Shown: one piece after another, positions 10,416 through 22,385 of the stretch
Position numbering within the stretch: position 1 is the stretch's first letter
Layout of the letters: every line of letters starts with the position of its first letter
Source: Dichetophora obliterata
Lineage: Eukaryota; Arthropoda; Insecta; Diptera; Sciomyzidae
Length of the DNA stretch: 64,000 bases
NCBI GenBank assembly: GCA_963920525.1
Contig: OY986439.1
Span: forward strand, 28,220,819-28,284,818
Direction of reading: 5' to 3'
The notes under the pieces: generated by a model
Told to the model about the DNA's origin: nothing
Seen by the model: the letters and a program-made list of their open reading frames with translations, nothing else
Database searches by the model: none
Position numbers and translations under genes: made by a program

Positions 10416-11400
10416 CACCTCAGCGTCTGATATCTCTATCTGTTGACAAAAAATTGTGGCAATCGGGCAAGTACTTTAGAAGTTATCGATGTCCATACAT
10501 TAAAAAAAAAACCAACCAACTTGAGAACCACCTCCTTTTTGAAGTCGATTAAAAATAATAACAAATTGTAAAATTGATTTTCATATAAAAAAATTAACAA
10601 AAATTATAAAATTTTTATCGGCGCTAAGGAGGGGTCGGAAGAGATAGGCTCTAAAGGGAAAAACTCCTATTGGAAAAGTAGTGGTGATCGGTCATACATA
10701 TTTACCTTCTCCGGCCGTCCCTAAAAGGGGAATATTGATTTAATTAACAGTAGTGGGGGGTTAGGGTTTGCCCTGGAGTCGCCTTCCCATGTAGTACGAA
10801 AACCAAGTGTGACAAACTACACATTTGGTTTAGCAACCTCGAAAACTTTAAAGTCGTGAAACCCCAAGATATTTTTTTCTATTGTAGTGTTGTTATTATA
10901 TATTATTATTTTTTATATCACCTTTTTTATGGAGGCAGTTAAAAACTCTATTTTTTTTTTGATATAATCTGTTATTACTGGAAAGTTTTAATACAACTTC
11001 AACTCAATTTAAACAGTCAATAATTTCAAACTAAAATTTTCCACCGTCTGAACACAAAAACCATGTCTTCTATTTTTATCACAATTTTTTTGTTTTATCT
11101 TGTTTACTTTCGTTTAGAAAGTCTTTAAATCCTTCATTTACTATCGAAATACTTACTCGAGCAACACTGCAGGAGAAAGAGTAGAGCGTGAACCCTAAAG
11201 AGGTCAATGGAAGCTACACTATTCCACCTTAGAAAACACGGTGGTGTTTTGTGCTTATGGCACTTAAACCACCCTACACAACACCCCTGACAGCACCGGT
11301 GCGCACCCATGTTCGATGTGTTTTCTTTTTTCCATTTTCATTTCCAATTCATTGAGCTCTCCAATTCACATTAATATTTAGATTTGCTGCAACAACAACA
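10416..11400. other. Unassigned stretch with a locally GC-richer tract (10600-10880)
   Basis: The tract 10600-10880 is clearly richer in G/C than its neighbours and contains short hyphenated repeats (AGGGG, CCTAAAAGGGG, TAGTGGGGGGTTAGGG). No reading frame is convincing. It could be a UTR or a terminal part of an unrecognised element; I cannot say more. Confidence 0.35.
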
Positions 11401-13414
11401 AGACAAGCGATTTGTTTTTGTTGTGCGCCCGAACGATTTCACTGAGATTCGTTCTTCACCCAATGTTGATGACACAGCAGCATCGAACATTGAGGCATTC
11501 GGGGCATCCTCATCACAATCATCATCATTATTCTAGACATCTGTTGGACCTCGCCGCAGTTCAATTTCAATTTCAATCTGTTCTAATTGCACTGACCGAG
11601 CAAAGTGTGAGCAGCGCGGAGGAATGTGAGGTAAGCAAGCGAGCGAGATGACTCGAGCAAATGTATTAAGCAAATACAGGGTGGTATTGGTGTTGCTATA
11701 GCAGCAACATCAACCATCTGTGTGACTGAGTTTTGTTTGGAATTGCTAGTGGAAATAATGGAATATTATCGCATTGCACTTCGGGCTTGATCCTGCATGC
11801 CTGCTTTGCATGCATCCATCTTTGCCTCTGCAGGCGTGGGCAATTTGCGCCTTTTGGCTTTGGTTTTTAGGCGCTTTAATTGAGGATGTGCCGTTGATTG
11901 AGTTCACAACTCTCTAGAATTTTCTTTGTTGTTTGTCCAATGAAATGTGTGAAATTAGCAACAGCTGCATGGATTTAGTTTTATGGCGGCTGCCCGTGAT
12001 AAATTTGACTACATTAACTTTATTGTCTTTGGCAGGCAGAAAGGTTGCTAGGAAGAAAGTTGTATTTTTATGATGGGCGTGTTTGCAAAGAATGAAGAGG
12101 ATTTTATAACTTGGATTATAGCAGAGAAGATTTTGCTGAGTGTTAAGATCTCTCAACAAAATTCTAAAATTTTTCAAAACATCCAACATGTCTTTCGCAT
12201 TTCTGTCAAATTCTATCCTATTCCTTTAAATGTTTATTTTATTCTGTCAGATATCAGAATAACTGATGCATATATTCGGATCAGATATATTTTGTGCATT
12301 TTTGTGATAAAAACTATGCGACTTCACTTTAATTTAATCTTCCTGAAGAACGCTTAAATTTTTATTACAAAAATGTTGCAACTTGTTGCTAAGTATTGCA
12401 AACTTTAGCGATTTTGTAACGATCAGCAACACTTCGGATGCAGTAGTAATGATTGCCATATCCACTATTTTTATTCTACTTTAACGTCGTTTTTGTGACA
12501 CTACTTTAGTGCTTATCTGTTTTTACTAGCCAACAACAACAACAACAAGCACCACATCAACCAACCAACTACTACTGACGACAAGTTCTTTCCGGCACTT
12601 CTATCTAGTTGGTCCTTAAAGCTTTTGTTTCTACATTTTTTTGAGTCAGCATTAATTGACTTGTTGTCGAAACGCTGTTGTTGTAGCAGTTGCTATTGCA
12701 TTTGCCATTTTCATGGTCATGTGGCGCTTCAGCTAATGATGGCTGCTTATTTTCTCATTACATGGCAACTCCGCGCTACAACTCGATGGAATTTTAAATT
12801 ATATCCTCCACGTTGCGCTGTTTGTTTGTATGCAACAAATAACTTTGTTGCCGGCACTAGCATTGCAGTAATTTTTTATTGTCGCTGGATTTTATTGCGC
12901 GGTGGCAGCTACAGAATTTTTTTCTTCCATACTTGATAACATTGATATTTCTTCTGATTCTTACTTTTTCTAGCAAAAAAAATAAAAAAAAAGTTAAAAT
13001 AAATTTTGCGGTTTTATGCTCGCAGTTTTTGTGCTCGCATGTCCTTACAGCTGCTTTAAGTCTTACTGAAATTTTTACTAGTAGTTGTTAATATTAGTTG
13101 TTTTTGTTTAAATTGTTGTTATAGATGTTATTTTGTTCCTAGTTTAATTTCTAGGACACAAGTTCAACGACGAGATCTCGCTGTAATTCTAGGTCAAGTT
13201 CTAACCATCAGTTTAAGACACAATTATTTTTTGTTGTAGTTTAATTTATTACTTGGTTGTAGGTCCAGTTCAATTCCCAGTTCTTATTCTACTTTTAATT
13301 CTAGTCTAGTAATAGTTTCAGTTTTAGTTTTCAACTTTCCAACTTAAATTGTAGTATAATAACTGACTTTATTCAAGTTCTAATTCAAGTTTATTTGATG
13401 ATTCAATGTAAAGT
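11401..13414. other. Non-coding stretch, no recognised element
   Basis: It contains CAA/CAT-rich low complexity (11390-11560 and 12533-12550) and possibly unique sequence. No open frame with family resemblance was found; 12625-12936 is open for 103 codons but shows nothing recognisable. Confidence 0.4.
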
Positions 13415-13843
13415 TTGAACCCTGATCCGACCCTCAAAAAAGTCACAAATAAAACCCTAATGGGTGAAATTTCACCCATTAAAAATTATTCATTTTATTT
13501 TATATTCGTTTATTTTGTTGAATTGCAGTTTATTATTTACAGTTAGTGCAAAAGTAGATAGCAGTTGTATGCTCACCTCATATATATTTGTTGCAGCAAG
13601 GAATATGCTTTTCGTTCCTTTTTCGCATATGAGTGAAATTTCACCCGAAGGTTGCTTAAGTTACTTTTCAAATATTTACCGTTACGTTTTATCAACCATA
13701 ATATTGATATCATATTCTAAAAGAAAGGGACATTTTATACAAATAGCGTACGTATCATTAATTTTTCATTAAAAATGAGCTAGATATAGCGTTTTAAACT
13801 TCAAAATGGGTGAATTTTAATCCAAGGGTCGGATGAAGGTTAA
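13415..13843. mobile_element. piggyBac-like MITE with TTAA-type ends
   Basis: The right end reads GGGTCGGATGAAGG followed by TTAA (13840-13843). The left end is CCCTGATCCGACCCT preceded by TTGAA (13415-13419), a one-base change from TTAA. Just inside the left end is a perfect 22-bp palindrome centred on GAAATTTC (about 13462-13483). About 420 bp, no transposase. TTAA duplication suggests piggyBac or another TTAA-specific superfamily. Confidence 0.65.
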
Positions 13844-14320
13844 ATATATTCATACAAAGGGTCCCAAAAAACTGAATACACACTCTAAGTGATTATTAAA
13901 ACTTTATTAAATTGAAAAAACTTGCAGATAGAATTATGGTGTCTTTAAACTATTACTTTAGGTCCTAGTAAGTTAAAATAGGCATTAAAGTCATTAGTTA
14001 TGGTTACAGGAATGACACAAATTGATTTCCTTTTCATTTCTTTCTCCATTTTCTGACTTTTTTTCTGTCTTTTTTTCTAATTTATCGTTTTTATGGTTAG
14101 GTAATTTTTACCTAATTTTGATTAAGACTAATTTTTAAGGGACACCATATTGCATCATCGTCCTAATTGGGCTAGTAACTTTAGAAATAGCTCTTATCTA
14201 TATGTTCATCATATTGTGATCGTAAAAGGAATGAAATAAAAAGATATGAAAAAATAAGCTCAAGCAAAAATCTCTGCTGACAGCTAAAAAACTCTTAAAA
14301 ATTTGGCGCGAGTTGCGTAA

Positions 14321-14855
14321 GGCCTTTTCCACACTTGGTCAACGCAACTCCAACTCAAGTTGCTAGCTTGTGTATTTATACCGCAACCTTCAGATTAAGC
14401 AACTTGCACTCAACAAGTTCTCGACACGCTCTCAACCTGTTCAACGCAACGCGGCTTTCCGCAATTTTCATCGGCGACTTGTTGCATCAGTTTATTTTGT
14501 GAATTCAATTATTTGTAGTGCAGTAGGTTATGTAATAATCGAGGTGAATAAGTTAATTAATTAGTTCCTAATAGAATCTTAAAGAATAAGAAATAGTTTG
14601 CAGGATGAATGAGCAAGTGTTAAATATTAATTATAAATTAATATTAAATATATGTACACCATATTGTGATCGTAAAATTAATGAAATAAAAAGATTTATT
14701 TCCAAATATTAAAAATGTTATAAATATTAATTGTCAGAATATTATTTAGGGCAAGAAGTCGAAATAATATGAGTTATTATGTAATTACATTTATTATATG
14801 TTGCATGACTTTTGAAGCAAGTCTGAAAGCATTCGTTGACCAAGTGTGGAAAAAC
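14321..14855. mobile_element. Terminal-inverted-repeat element (535 bp)
   Basis: A perfect 20-bp inverted repeat, TTTTCCACACTTGGTCAACG at 14325-14344 and its complement at 14834-14853, bounds the element. The interior contains several AACTTG/CAACTTG words near the left end. No coding capacity; no clear target duplication. Confidence 0.75.
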
Positions 14856-15172
14856 TTTCAATATATAAACATAATCGCCTGCTTTAATAGAAAAAATAAT
14901 TGCTGTGATAACCACATTTGCATTAAAATTCAGTAGAGTTAATAATTCATTTAACTATATTGGTTTTTATAGTTTTTTGGAACTCACGCACAACTATTGT
15001 CAGAATATTATCAAATACCAAAAAACCTAGTTACAGGAATGACGGTTACGGGAATAACGGTAACAGGAATGACAAAATCGTTTTAATTTGGAGATCGCAG
15101 GCATCAAAGGAAAGTAAAACGCTTTTCTGCACGTTTTTATCATTTATTTTCTAACTACTTTAATATGTTATG

Positions 15173-15653
15173 GGCCCCATACACGCTGCAACCAAAGTTG
15201 GAAGTGTAAGAGCATGAACAAAATTAAAAATCGTTGCGACCGACAATTGAAATAGAATAGATTCTAAGTCTGCGATTTATCGTTGCAGAAAACGAGCTGC
15301 GGTTTTTTCTACATTTTGCATGTATTTTCCAATAAAAACAAATCGTCGGCTGCAATGATTTTTGATTCTGTTCAGGCTATAACTTAAAAGTTTTTGACAG
15401 TTATCACGATGAAGTCGCAGCGTGTTTGTCGAAGTTACGCAACTCATTGACGGTTTCAACTCAGGTTGCAGCAGAGTTAAAATCGTTTAATATTTCTGTC
15501 GCAGCTGCTGTTTTTTGCTGCGTTGTTGCTGCGTTGCAGCGTGTATGGCAAAGTGGATTGCTGCAACCATCGCAGCGTGTGTGTCAAATGTATTAAAAAA
15601 GACGTAATCTGGTTACAGTTCCACTATTATTTTGGTTGCAGTGTGTATGGGCC
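15173..15653. mobile_element. MITE with CCCATACAC-type terminal repeats
   Basis: The ends are about 20-bp inverted repeats: CCCATACACGCTGCAACCAAA-type at about 15176-15195 and its complement at 15631-15651 (one mismatch). Variants of GCAGCGTGTATGG recur inside (15537, 15569), as subterminal repeats often do. It lies inside copy 1 of the GTTACAGGAATGAC family and is absent from copy 2. Confidence 0.75.
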
Positions 15654-16182
15654 GTATTATACCCAATTTCGTTTTAGTAACTGAATACCTAGTTGGTTAC
15701 AGAAATGACAATTTTTTGTTTAAATATTAATAATAAATATTAATAATATTAATAATATAACTAATAAGTTAATTTTGCACTTAAAATGTCTGGTGCATTT
15801 TTGAAACTTGAATATAAGTAGTGTAAAAAGCCACACAGAGAGGGTGCTCCAACGATACTTGTCTCTTATTTTTTCTTACTAAAAGACGCGATGGCAGAAA
15901 ATCCACACAGTACATGTTATATTTTTACCTTGACATCCAGAACATGTAGCAATAAGTATTTCGGAGGCTACTTTCTTTGAATTGTTATATTTTGATTGAG
16001 AACTGATTACAAGAATGACAGTTTAGGCCTATTTTGGGCATTTCCATCTGTAAAACTAATTTTTTAATGACCTGTTACTACATAAACTTCAAGAAAAACA
16101 TTTTGAAGAAAGCTGGAGTATTTAAAGGTAACAAAAATTGTTTTTCTATCACTCAAAACGGTGTGGACATGTAAAAGAGCAC

Positions 16183-16664
16183 ATATAATTAGATGAATTA
16201 CACAGATTAAAAGTACAAATTAAAGAAGACGAATGTAGAACTAATGATGTAGACATTTTGATCCCAACATTGCTGATAATGTGAGCCAAGGAGCTAATCT
16301 CAAACGAGGCGAATCATTTCATTAGAAATTTCGTAGCATTCTCTATAAATTTCTGCCTTCAATTGAAGTGCTTATTGCAATAACGTGATAAGCCACATGG
16401 TCTAAGAAATCAATTTTTTAGACTGAATACATTACTTAATGAATTGTCAACAACCACTGAAGAGATTTTTGGATATTTTTTATTCATATTCTAATCTATT
16501 TGTAAAATTTTCCGTGTTCAATTCCATTTTTTCATAAATTTTTTTAAGACTTTATAGTCGATAATTTCCAAATATTTTTTATGTGACTTGTAATGTTCTT
16601 GCAATAAGCCCTTCAATTGATCTTAAAGCAGTTAAACTTTATCATTCAAGAGTCTCCACAAAAA
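16183..16664. other. No recognised feature
   Basis: A/T-rich sequence with no supportable gene or repeat boundary. Confidence 0.4.
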
Positions 16665-16930
16665 AAAAAAGAATCCAGTGGCATGAGGTCTAGAGAACGC
16701 GGAGGCCAGTCAATGGCCCAATCCATCTGTTCGGCAGATTTTCATAGAGAAAAGCTCTCACATCATGATGATGTGAAAGCGATGATGTGGTGAGGTGCTC
16801 CACCTTGCTAAAAGTACAAGTCATCTTCATCTCTTCATCTTCATCCTTAAACTGCTCACGAATAATTGACATGACATTTTCCAGCAGCAAACTAAAGAAA
16901 ACGGCATTGTGTATACATTTTCTTGTGGCA
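16665..16930 (-). pseudogene. DDE transposase C-terminal fragment (Tc1/mariner-related type)
   Basis: On the minus strand the conceptual protein reads LLLENVMSIIREQF, then in another frame QGGAPHH (the QxDGAPPH block around the second catalytic D, here changed to G), then VRAFLYENLPNRWIG, then after a one-base shift IDWPPRSLDLMPLD, the block with the third acidic residue. This order is that of a widespread insect family of Tc1/mariner-like transposases. At least two frameshifts and internal stops make it dead. Only about 80 residues survive. Confidence 0.7.
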
Positions 16931-17185
16931 CTGTAGCTCTAGTTTTTGTAATATTTATTGTTCTATAAAGTTCTTATTTATATACAAGTTTATGTCTAAA
17001 ATCAGCAGTTTTCCAGAGTATAGATCAATACTAAATTTTTGATCACACACCAACATCACCAATTAATTTATTTGTAGTTAAAATCTTATCTTAAGTTGTA
17101 TTTCTTTATTTTTTTATGTTTAATGGTTAATTTTTATCTGTTGTGTAATTTTAGTTCATTAACCTTGCAGTAGTCGCACATTCCA

Positions 17186-17444
17186 CATATGTGACCTACT
17201 CCGAGAAAAGGGACCTAGTGTGTCAAAAAACGGGTTTGGACTTAAGAGTGGATTCTGGTACCTAAAAGGGTGTAGAATAAGATGAAATGAGTTAGATTTC
17301 TGATAAAAATTTATTTACCCTATAAAAACGCACAAAACGAACTTGGGAAAATCGATAAAAATGCGTTATGAAACTTTAAATGCGTTTTTCTCAAAATTTC
17401 ATTTTCACACACTTGGTCCCTTTTCTCGGAGAAGGTCACATATG
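17186..17444. mobile_element. MITE with 38-bp terminal inverted repeats (259 bp)
   Basis: Left end 17186-17223 (CATATGTGACCTACTCCGAG...) and right end 17407-17444 are inverted copies with about three mismatches, sharing CCGAGAAAAGGGACC. No coding capacity. Target duplication unclear. Confidence 0.85.
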
Positions 17445-18483
17445 GTAAATTTCTACCTTTTACCATATTTCTTAACATTAGAATCGAACGCATATTTCTT
17501 CAAATATATCGAATATATTAAACGAAACCAAACAATTTTTTATATGTACATGAAAGAAGGCCTCAAGATTTGCATTTGATGCAAACAAACTTTTCTTCTA
17601 ACTTTTGTTGTTTTGAAAATATAACCAGTTATTTGTGGTCTTTAACGTTACATTTTTTGAAAGAGAGTTTCAAAGTAAATCTGCACCTTTAAATAAATTA
17701 CCAAAGTTGGTAATGAAAAAACCTAAATAAAAAACTATATTGAAGAAGAGGCATCACATAAACGACTAAAATCAAAAAAAATAAAAAAATGTTATCTTCT
17801 AGGAAGCAAAATGTGTAGTCTTTAACATTACTCTTTGTTACTTTTTTTCTCATGGATGAATTTTTGGCCATCTCGATCAGGTGCGCGACACAGTCGAAAT
17901 GAACGTATGCAGTGAAGCGCGACAAAAACAGACTGCTTTGATATTTATGTTTTCCGATGGTATGGTATAATTAATTTTTTTTCGCTCGATACACCTACAG
18001 AAAAAATTGACCATGTGTAATTCACTCATTTTAAATTACAAATTTCTTAATAATCGTGCATCGATTTTATCTGAGAGTTTTGATACTAGCCAAATAAGTG
18101 AACAGTTGCGATCAGTGTTCCACGAACAATTGTCGTTAAGCATGTTTACAAAATATCAAATAGATCTCAATAATCATATGTACATTTCATATAGTCTTTA
18201 CTTATTGTTGATTTTTGTTAAAAAAAAAATGTATTCCTTTTATTATTCCTTTTATTTATTTTTTTATGCTCAGAAAGTTAATTTATGTTCTTTTTTATTA
18301 ATACAAATGAATAATATAATGATAATAGGATTTAAAAATAAAAATGCCAGAACCATTCAATTTTTATATTTTATTTTTTAGTTTTAAAATGACGTGCACA
18401 TGTAGATCGCGTGACCAATCATGTCTCATTTAGGTACGCGACTACAGTAGGGTTAAATGTTTTCCCATATATTTATTAGTAAT
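17445..18483. other. No recognised feature
   Basis: AT-rich sequence. The open frame at 18007-18381 is low in complexity and shows no family resemblance. Confidence 0.4.
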
Positions 18484-19086
18484 GCTTGGTTTTTACTATG
18501 TCATTTTCAGTGGTCATTTGTTGTCAATCAAATTGAAAATAGCAACATGCTGACATTTTTTCTAAATTTGACTATGTTGGAAAATTAAAAACAAATAAAT
18601 TAATATTAAATGGAGCTATGCAAAAAATGTTCTAGAATTTTATTAAGGTGATATTTCAGTTGATAAATTTTTGTATCTTCATAGATAACATTGTTTGCTA
18701 AATTTGTATTGTGGTTAAGCAAAACTTGCGCTTGGTCCTCAGCCACTTCAAAATTATGGTAAATTTCAGCAAAAACTAATCAAAATTTGCTATTTCAATC
18801 TATAATAACTAAGCAAATATTTGCTTGAATTAAGTAGAAATTTGCTATTCCAATTTTTAATAACTAAGCAAATATTTGCTTGAATAAAGTAAAAATTTGC
18901 TTTTGCATTTTATAATAACTTAGCAAAATTTTGCTTGAATGAAATCAAAATTTTGCTCTTCCCTAAATATATGAGGAGTGATTTCAATTAGCAATCTTTT
19001 TCTAAACTCACACCGTGATTAAGTAAAGTTTTGCTGATTTGCAAATTAATTTTCTCCGTGTAAAAATGACATAGTGAAAACTAAGC
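18484..19086. mobile_element. Terminal-inverted-repeat element, GCTTGGTTTT family, short copy
   Basis: Left terminus GCTTGGTTTTTACTATGTCA (18484) is inverted at the right terminus (ending 19086) with two mismatches. The left end is also similar to the left end of the larger element at 46002, including GTTGTCAATC. Inside is a three-unit tandem array (18780-18965). About 603 bp, noncoding. Confidence 0.75.
18780..18965. repeat. Tandem array of about 56-bp units
   Basis: The TTTGCT.TT word recurs at about 18786, 18842, 18897 and 18953 (steps of 55-56 bp), each unit carrying TAATAACT(A/T)AGCAAA and TTTGCTTGAAT. The units lie inside the inverted-repeat element 18484-19086. Confidence 0.8.
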
Positions 19087-19129
19087 AAAAGTTCTTACTT
19101 ATTTGTTTTATTTTAATTTTTTTTTATTT

Positions 19130-20270
19130 TTTACATTTAAATTTTATTTGTATCATATTATAAACTTCTTTTGGTTGTGTTTTATTAAGATTAAAAATTA
19201 TTTATATATTATAATAAATTTTTTAATTATTAAACTATATTAATGACAAACATTAAATTTTATATGTTTAGTTTTTTTATTAAGATGATTGATTCTTGTG
19301 CTGTTTGTTTGTTTGTTTTGTATATTTTTTTGTTTACTTTTTTATATATATTTATAATAATATTTTTATTTTCATGTGATTTGACTTGTATTTTTTTAAT
19401 TAGCTTTTTTTATTTAGCTTAATTTTTTTTTTATTTTTTTATTTTTTGTTGCGTTTTTCTTGTCGTTGGTGTAGTTGTTGCTGTTTTTGTTATTGTTGCG
19501 GTTTTTGTTGTTGGTGGCTTTTGTTGTTGGTGTTGTTGTTGATGCTGCTGCTGTTGTTGTTGTTGCTGGTGCTATTGGTGACAACAAGCATAACAATTCC
19601 TCACGCACACAAGCACTCACAACGAAATTCTTGTTTGTTTTGTTGAGCATTGAACAGACTCCATTAATTAATGCTCGACACTCACCAGCTACCAAGCATA
19701 ACCCAGATGAAAAACAAAGCAGGCCTGCCGATGGAAGGAATGTGGCAGGTTATAATTTTAATGCTAAGTTAAGAAGCCTATTTTTTTAAATTTTAAAAAC
19801 TTCCTCTTTACTTCTAAGCATTAGCAAACATGATAACTTTACATTAGCAAACATGATGTTTATAATACGAAATTCCGGATAATTTTAAGGGACAACAACT
19901 TTTTATTTATTTCTTTTTTGATTTGAGTTACTCCGAAAACTAGACTTCCCGAGCTCAAGAAGAATCCCCACTGTAGAGGAAATTATTTGGCCAAATCGTA
20001 GACTTATAACGCCATCACATATTACGAATCTTTTTGATTCTATTTAAAACTGTACTTTAATTGTGTCAGTCGCATCAGAGGATGGACCACAAACACAATT
20101 ACTGTTGGCTAGTCGCACTTCACGACCTCGGTGATGAAACGACGCGAGTCGAATGGACAACAACTTATATCAATATTTTCATGATTGTTGTATTTCGCAG
20201 ATACTTTGTGTTTTCGTGCAGAACTTTTGATAGCAGCAATGCTGTTATGTATATTATTTCAACAAAATGA
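19130..20270. other. AT-rich and GTT-rich low-complexity stretch
   Basis: 19436-19570 is dominated by GTT/TTG/GCT repeats, which yields poly-leucine or asparagine/threonine-rich open frames on both strands. These are simple-repeat artefacts. Nothing else is recognised. Confidence 0.6.
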
Positions 20271-20274
20271 CAAC

Positions 20275-20360
20275 AGTTCGAATGGCTCAGTTGGTTAGGG
20301 CTTTAGTTTTTAATCATGTATCTTGGAATCTTGAGTAGTGGGTTCAAATCAGAGACATAT
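20275..20360 (+). repeat. tRNA-like SINE head (single copy in window)
   Basis: A good RNA polymerase III A box, TGGCTCAGTTGG (20283-20294), is followed 58 bp later by a near-consensus B box, GGTTCAAATCA (20341-20351). The spacing fits a tRNA. The acceptor stem does not close, so this is not a functional tRNA gene. It is most likely the 5' head of a tRNA-derived SINE, running directly into the palindrome at 20386. Confidence 0.6.
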
Positions 20361-20385
20361 TTTTTGTTTTAACGGCTTGCCTCCA

Positions 20386-20697
20386 CATGCTCGCCTCCAT
20401 ACCCGCTTATATATTTTTCCTATAGGCATTACCTTGGACGGCATGCCTGTCAAATGAACTGCCGTAGCAGCAATGCAGCATGCATCTCATGGTATGAATG
20501 CAGCATTAATGCCGAGAGATGTATGCAGCATTGCTGCTAGGGCAGTTTCTTTGGCCGAGATGTATACCTTCTGCATTCATACCATAAGATGCATACCACA
20601 CAGCTGCTACGGCAGTTCATTTGGCAGACATGCTGGCCTAGGACATGCCTATAGAAAAAAATATAAGCGGGTATGGAGGCAAGCATGTCTCCTGTCC
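20386..20697. repeat. Large palindromic element (about 312 bp)
   Basis: Left arm 20386-20510 and right arm 20570-20697 are inverted copies (CTCCATACCCGC ... GCGGGTATGGAG), with shared words GAACTGCCGTAGCAGC and its complement. A third, shorter inverted module (about 20517-20560, GCATTGCTGCTAGGGCAGTTT) occupies the centre, so the transcript could fold in two ways. It ends near a locally GC-rich tract. It may be a MITE or the body of the tRNA-headed repeat to its left. Confidence 0.75.
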
Positions 20698-20699
20698 TT

Positions 20700-22385
20700 C
20701 CGAGGTATGTTGCCGGCGGACATACAGCAGGGCTCCTTTTCCAACTGGGAGAGGCACACTCACAAACTCACACACACACATATTCACTCACCAACATTTC
20801 CATTTAAATCCGTTGCTCTGGCTTCTACACTGCAAACCATAGCAGATTTTTATTGTTTTTCTTTTGGTTTTAATACTCTTTCTTTAGTCAAGGATATGTT
20901 TATTTTTTTAAGGTTTTGCCTTTTTTACTTTCGTTCGTTTTGTTTGCTATGCCTTTGTTTTGATTTTGTAACTCTTGCAATTTCTTTTTGCACTGAAATT
21001 CGCAAATTTAATTGCAAAATGTATGAGTGACTTTGTGTGTATGTAGAAGTGAGTTGTAATATGTATGCATCTATATAAAGTACATTGAATGTTGCTTTGG
21101 GTATGTTTGGATGAATAAATCCTTTGCAATTAGTATTTCGGTTTGTCTTGTTTTTAAGGTTTGGATTTTGGTTTGACTTGGAAAAGGATTAAAAATGGAT
21201 TTACTTGAGAACAGTGCTGAAAGTGCTGCTATTTCTATTTAATCAAAGAATAAAATAACGAAAGCCTTGCACGAGTTCCTTCAAAAGCATTTCGAAAAGC
21301 TGAAGTATTTTTATATATCCTTACGATTAAAATTCTTTCTTTTAGATTTAACTTTGCATAAGATTGATGTTATGTAAGACTTTGTTTCAAAAATATTCTG
21401 CAGAGAAAAAAATTTTTTATTAATTTTTATATCTTTATTAACTTATTTTAAAATAAGCAAAACTTGCCAAAATTGCTCTATTAAAGCATTTTAAATTTTA
21501 AAGCACAATGCTTTTCCACAAAACAAAAGCTATTGTTAAAGTTTCCAATAAACAAACTTATAAAATATGCTGCAGCACTTTTTTATGGCCAATAACAAGT
21601 GGGAAAAGCATTTATATTTTGCTACTGTATTTAAAGCAAGCACATAGAATCACACACTAGTTGATACAACAACAATTTATGCACTCCATTAAAATACACA
21701 CACACATTCACTACTTCAAAATACAAATTTACCTACTTTATTAAAAACAACTGAGTTTTCTATAAATAGTTGCCGTCATTAAATTTTCATAAATAAACCC
21801 AATGGGCGATAAAATGTGCTCCCTTACTAACTCAACATTTCCCCCCTCCCCAACTCCCCCTGTTAAAGTTTTTATGGTGTAAATAATTTGTTTGTCGCTA
21901 CTAAATAGCTATCAGAAGCAGAGAAAAACTTTCTAATGAGTTGTATTTTAAGTGTTTGAGTTATTGAAATGGAATTTTGTCTGAGTATCAAATTAAGCTA
22001 ATACACTAGGAGAAAATTATAGAACATTTTATTTGATTTAGCTAAAAATTTAAATGCTTCTGCTTGCCACCGAAAAAAATAAATGAAAATAGATAAAAAT
22101 ACGATCGGAGCGTTTTTAGTCATTGAAGAGAATGAAGTTTAACAAGTTGTTCAATTATTTTTATTATAAAAAGTAGACTCGTCTAGCAGGAGCATGAAAT
22201 GGGATAAAAAATAAGAGTTCGGGTGAATAAATTTTGCCTCTAAGTATATCTTAAATAAATAGAATACTCGAAAGGTAGAATCTGACTGAAACTTTTTGTA
22301 AGACAAGCAATAGGATTCATACGATGGCACATTGTCATGCGTAAACGTTCGTCAGATCGCAAATCATGTACAATTATTTTATATA
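20700..22385. other. No recognised feature
   Basis: It contains a short CACA microsatellite (20770-20782) and poly-A/T runs. The 185-codon open frame starting at 20473 runs out of the palindrome and shows no family resemblance. Confidence 0.45.

Larger units (their letters stand above)
13980..16182 (+). repeat. Noncoding family with repeated GTTACAGGAATGAC motif, copy 1
   Basis: Segments 14003-14030, 15030-15150, 15670-15900 and 16005-16182 match, in the same order, the minus strand of 59497-61481. Shared landmarks include AAGCCACAC.GAGAGGG, ACTTGTCTCTTA, TTGGGCATTT and GACATGTAAA. A short motif GTTACAGGAATGAC or a near variant recurs at 14003, 15030, 15060, 15696 and 16005. Two unrelated inverted-repeat elements (14321-14855 and 15173-15653) interrupt this copy. 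No coding capacity seen; probably a non-autonomous transposon of unknown type. Confidence 0.65.

Noticed and set aside
12625..12936. 103-codon open frame with many cysteines
   Set aside because: No pattern of a known cysteine-rich family and no supporting context.
13464..13772. Open frame with a signal-peptide-like start
   Set aside because: It lies wholly inside a piggyBac-like MITE and resembles nothing known.
19414..19789. Open frames rich in leucine, asparagine or threonine on both strands
   Set aside because: They come from GTT/TTG/GCT simple repeats and show no domain.
20473..21030. 185-codon open frame
   Set aside because: It starts inside the 312-bp palindrome and runs into low-complexity DNA; no family resemblance.
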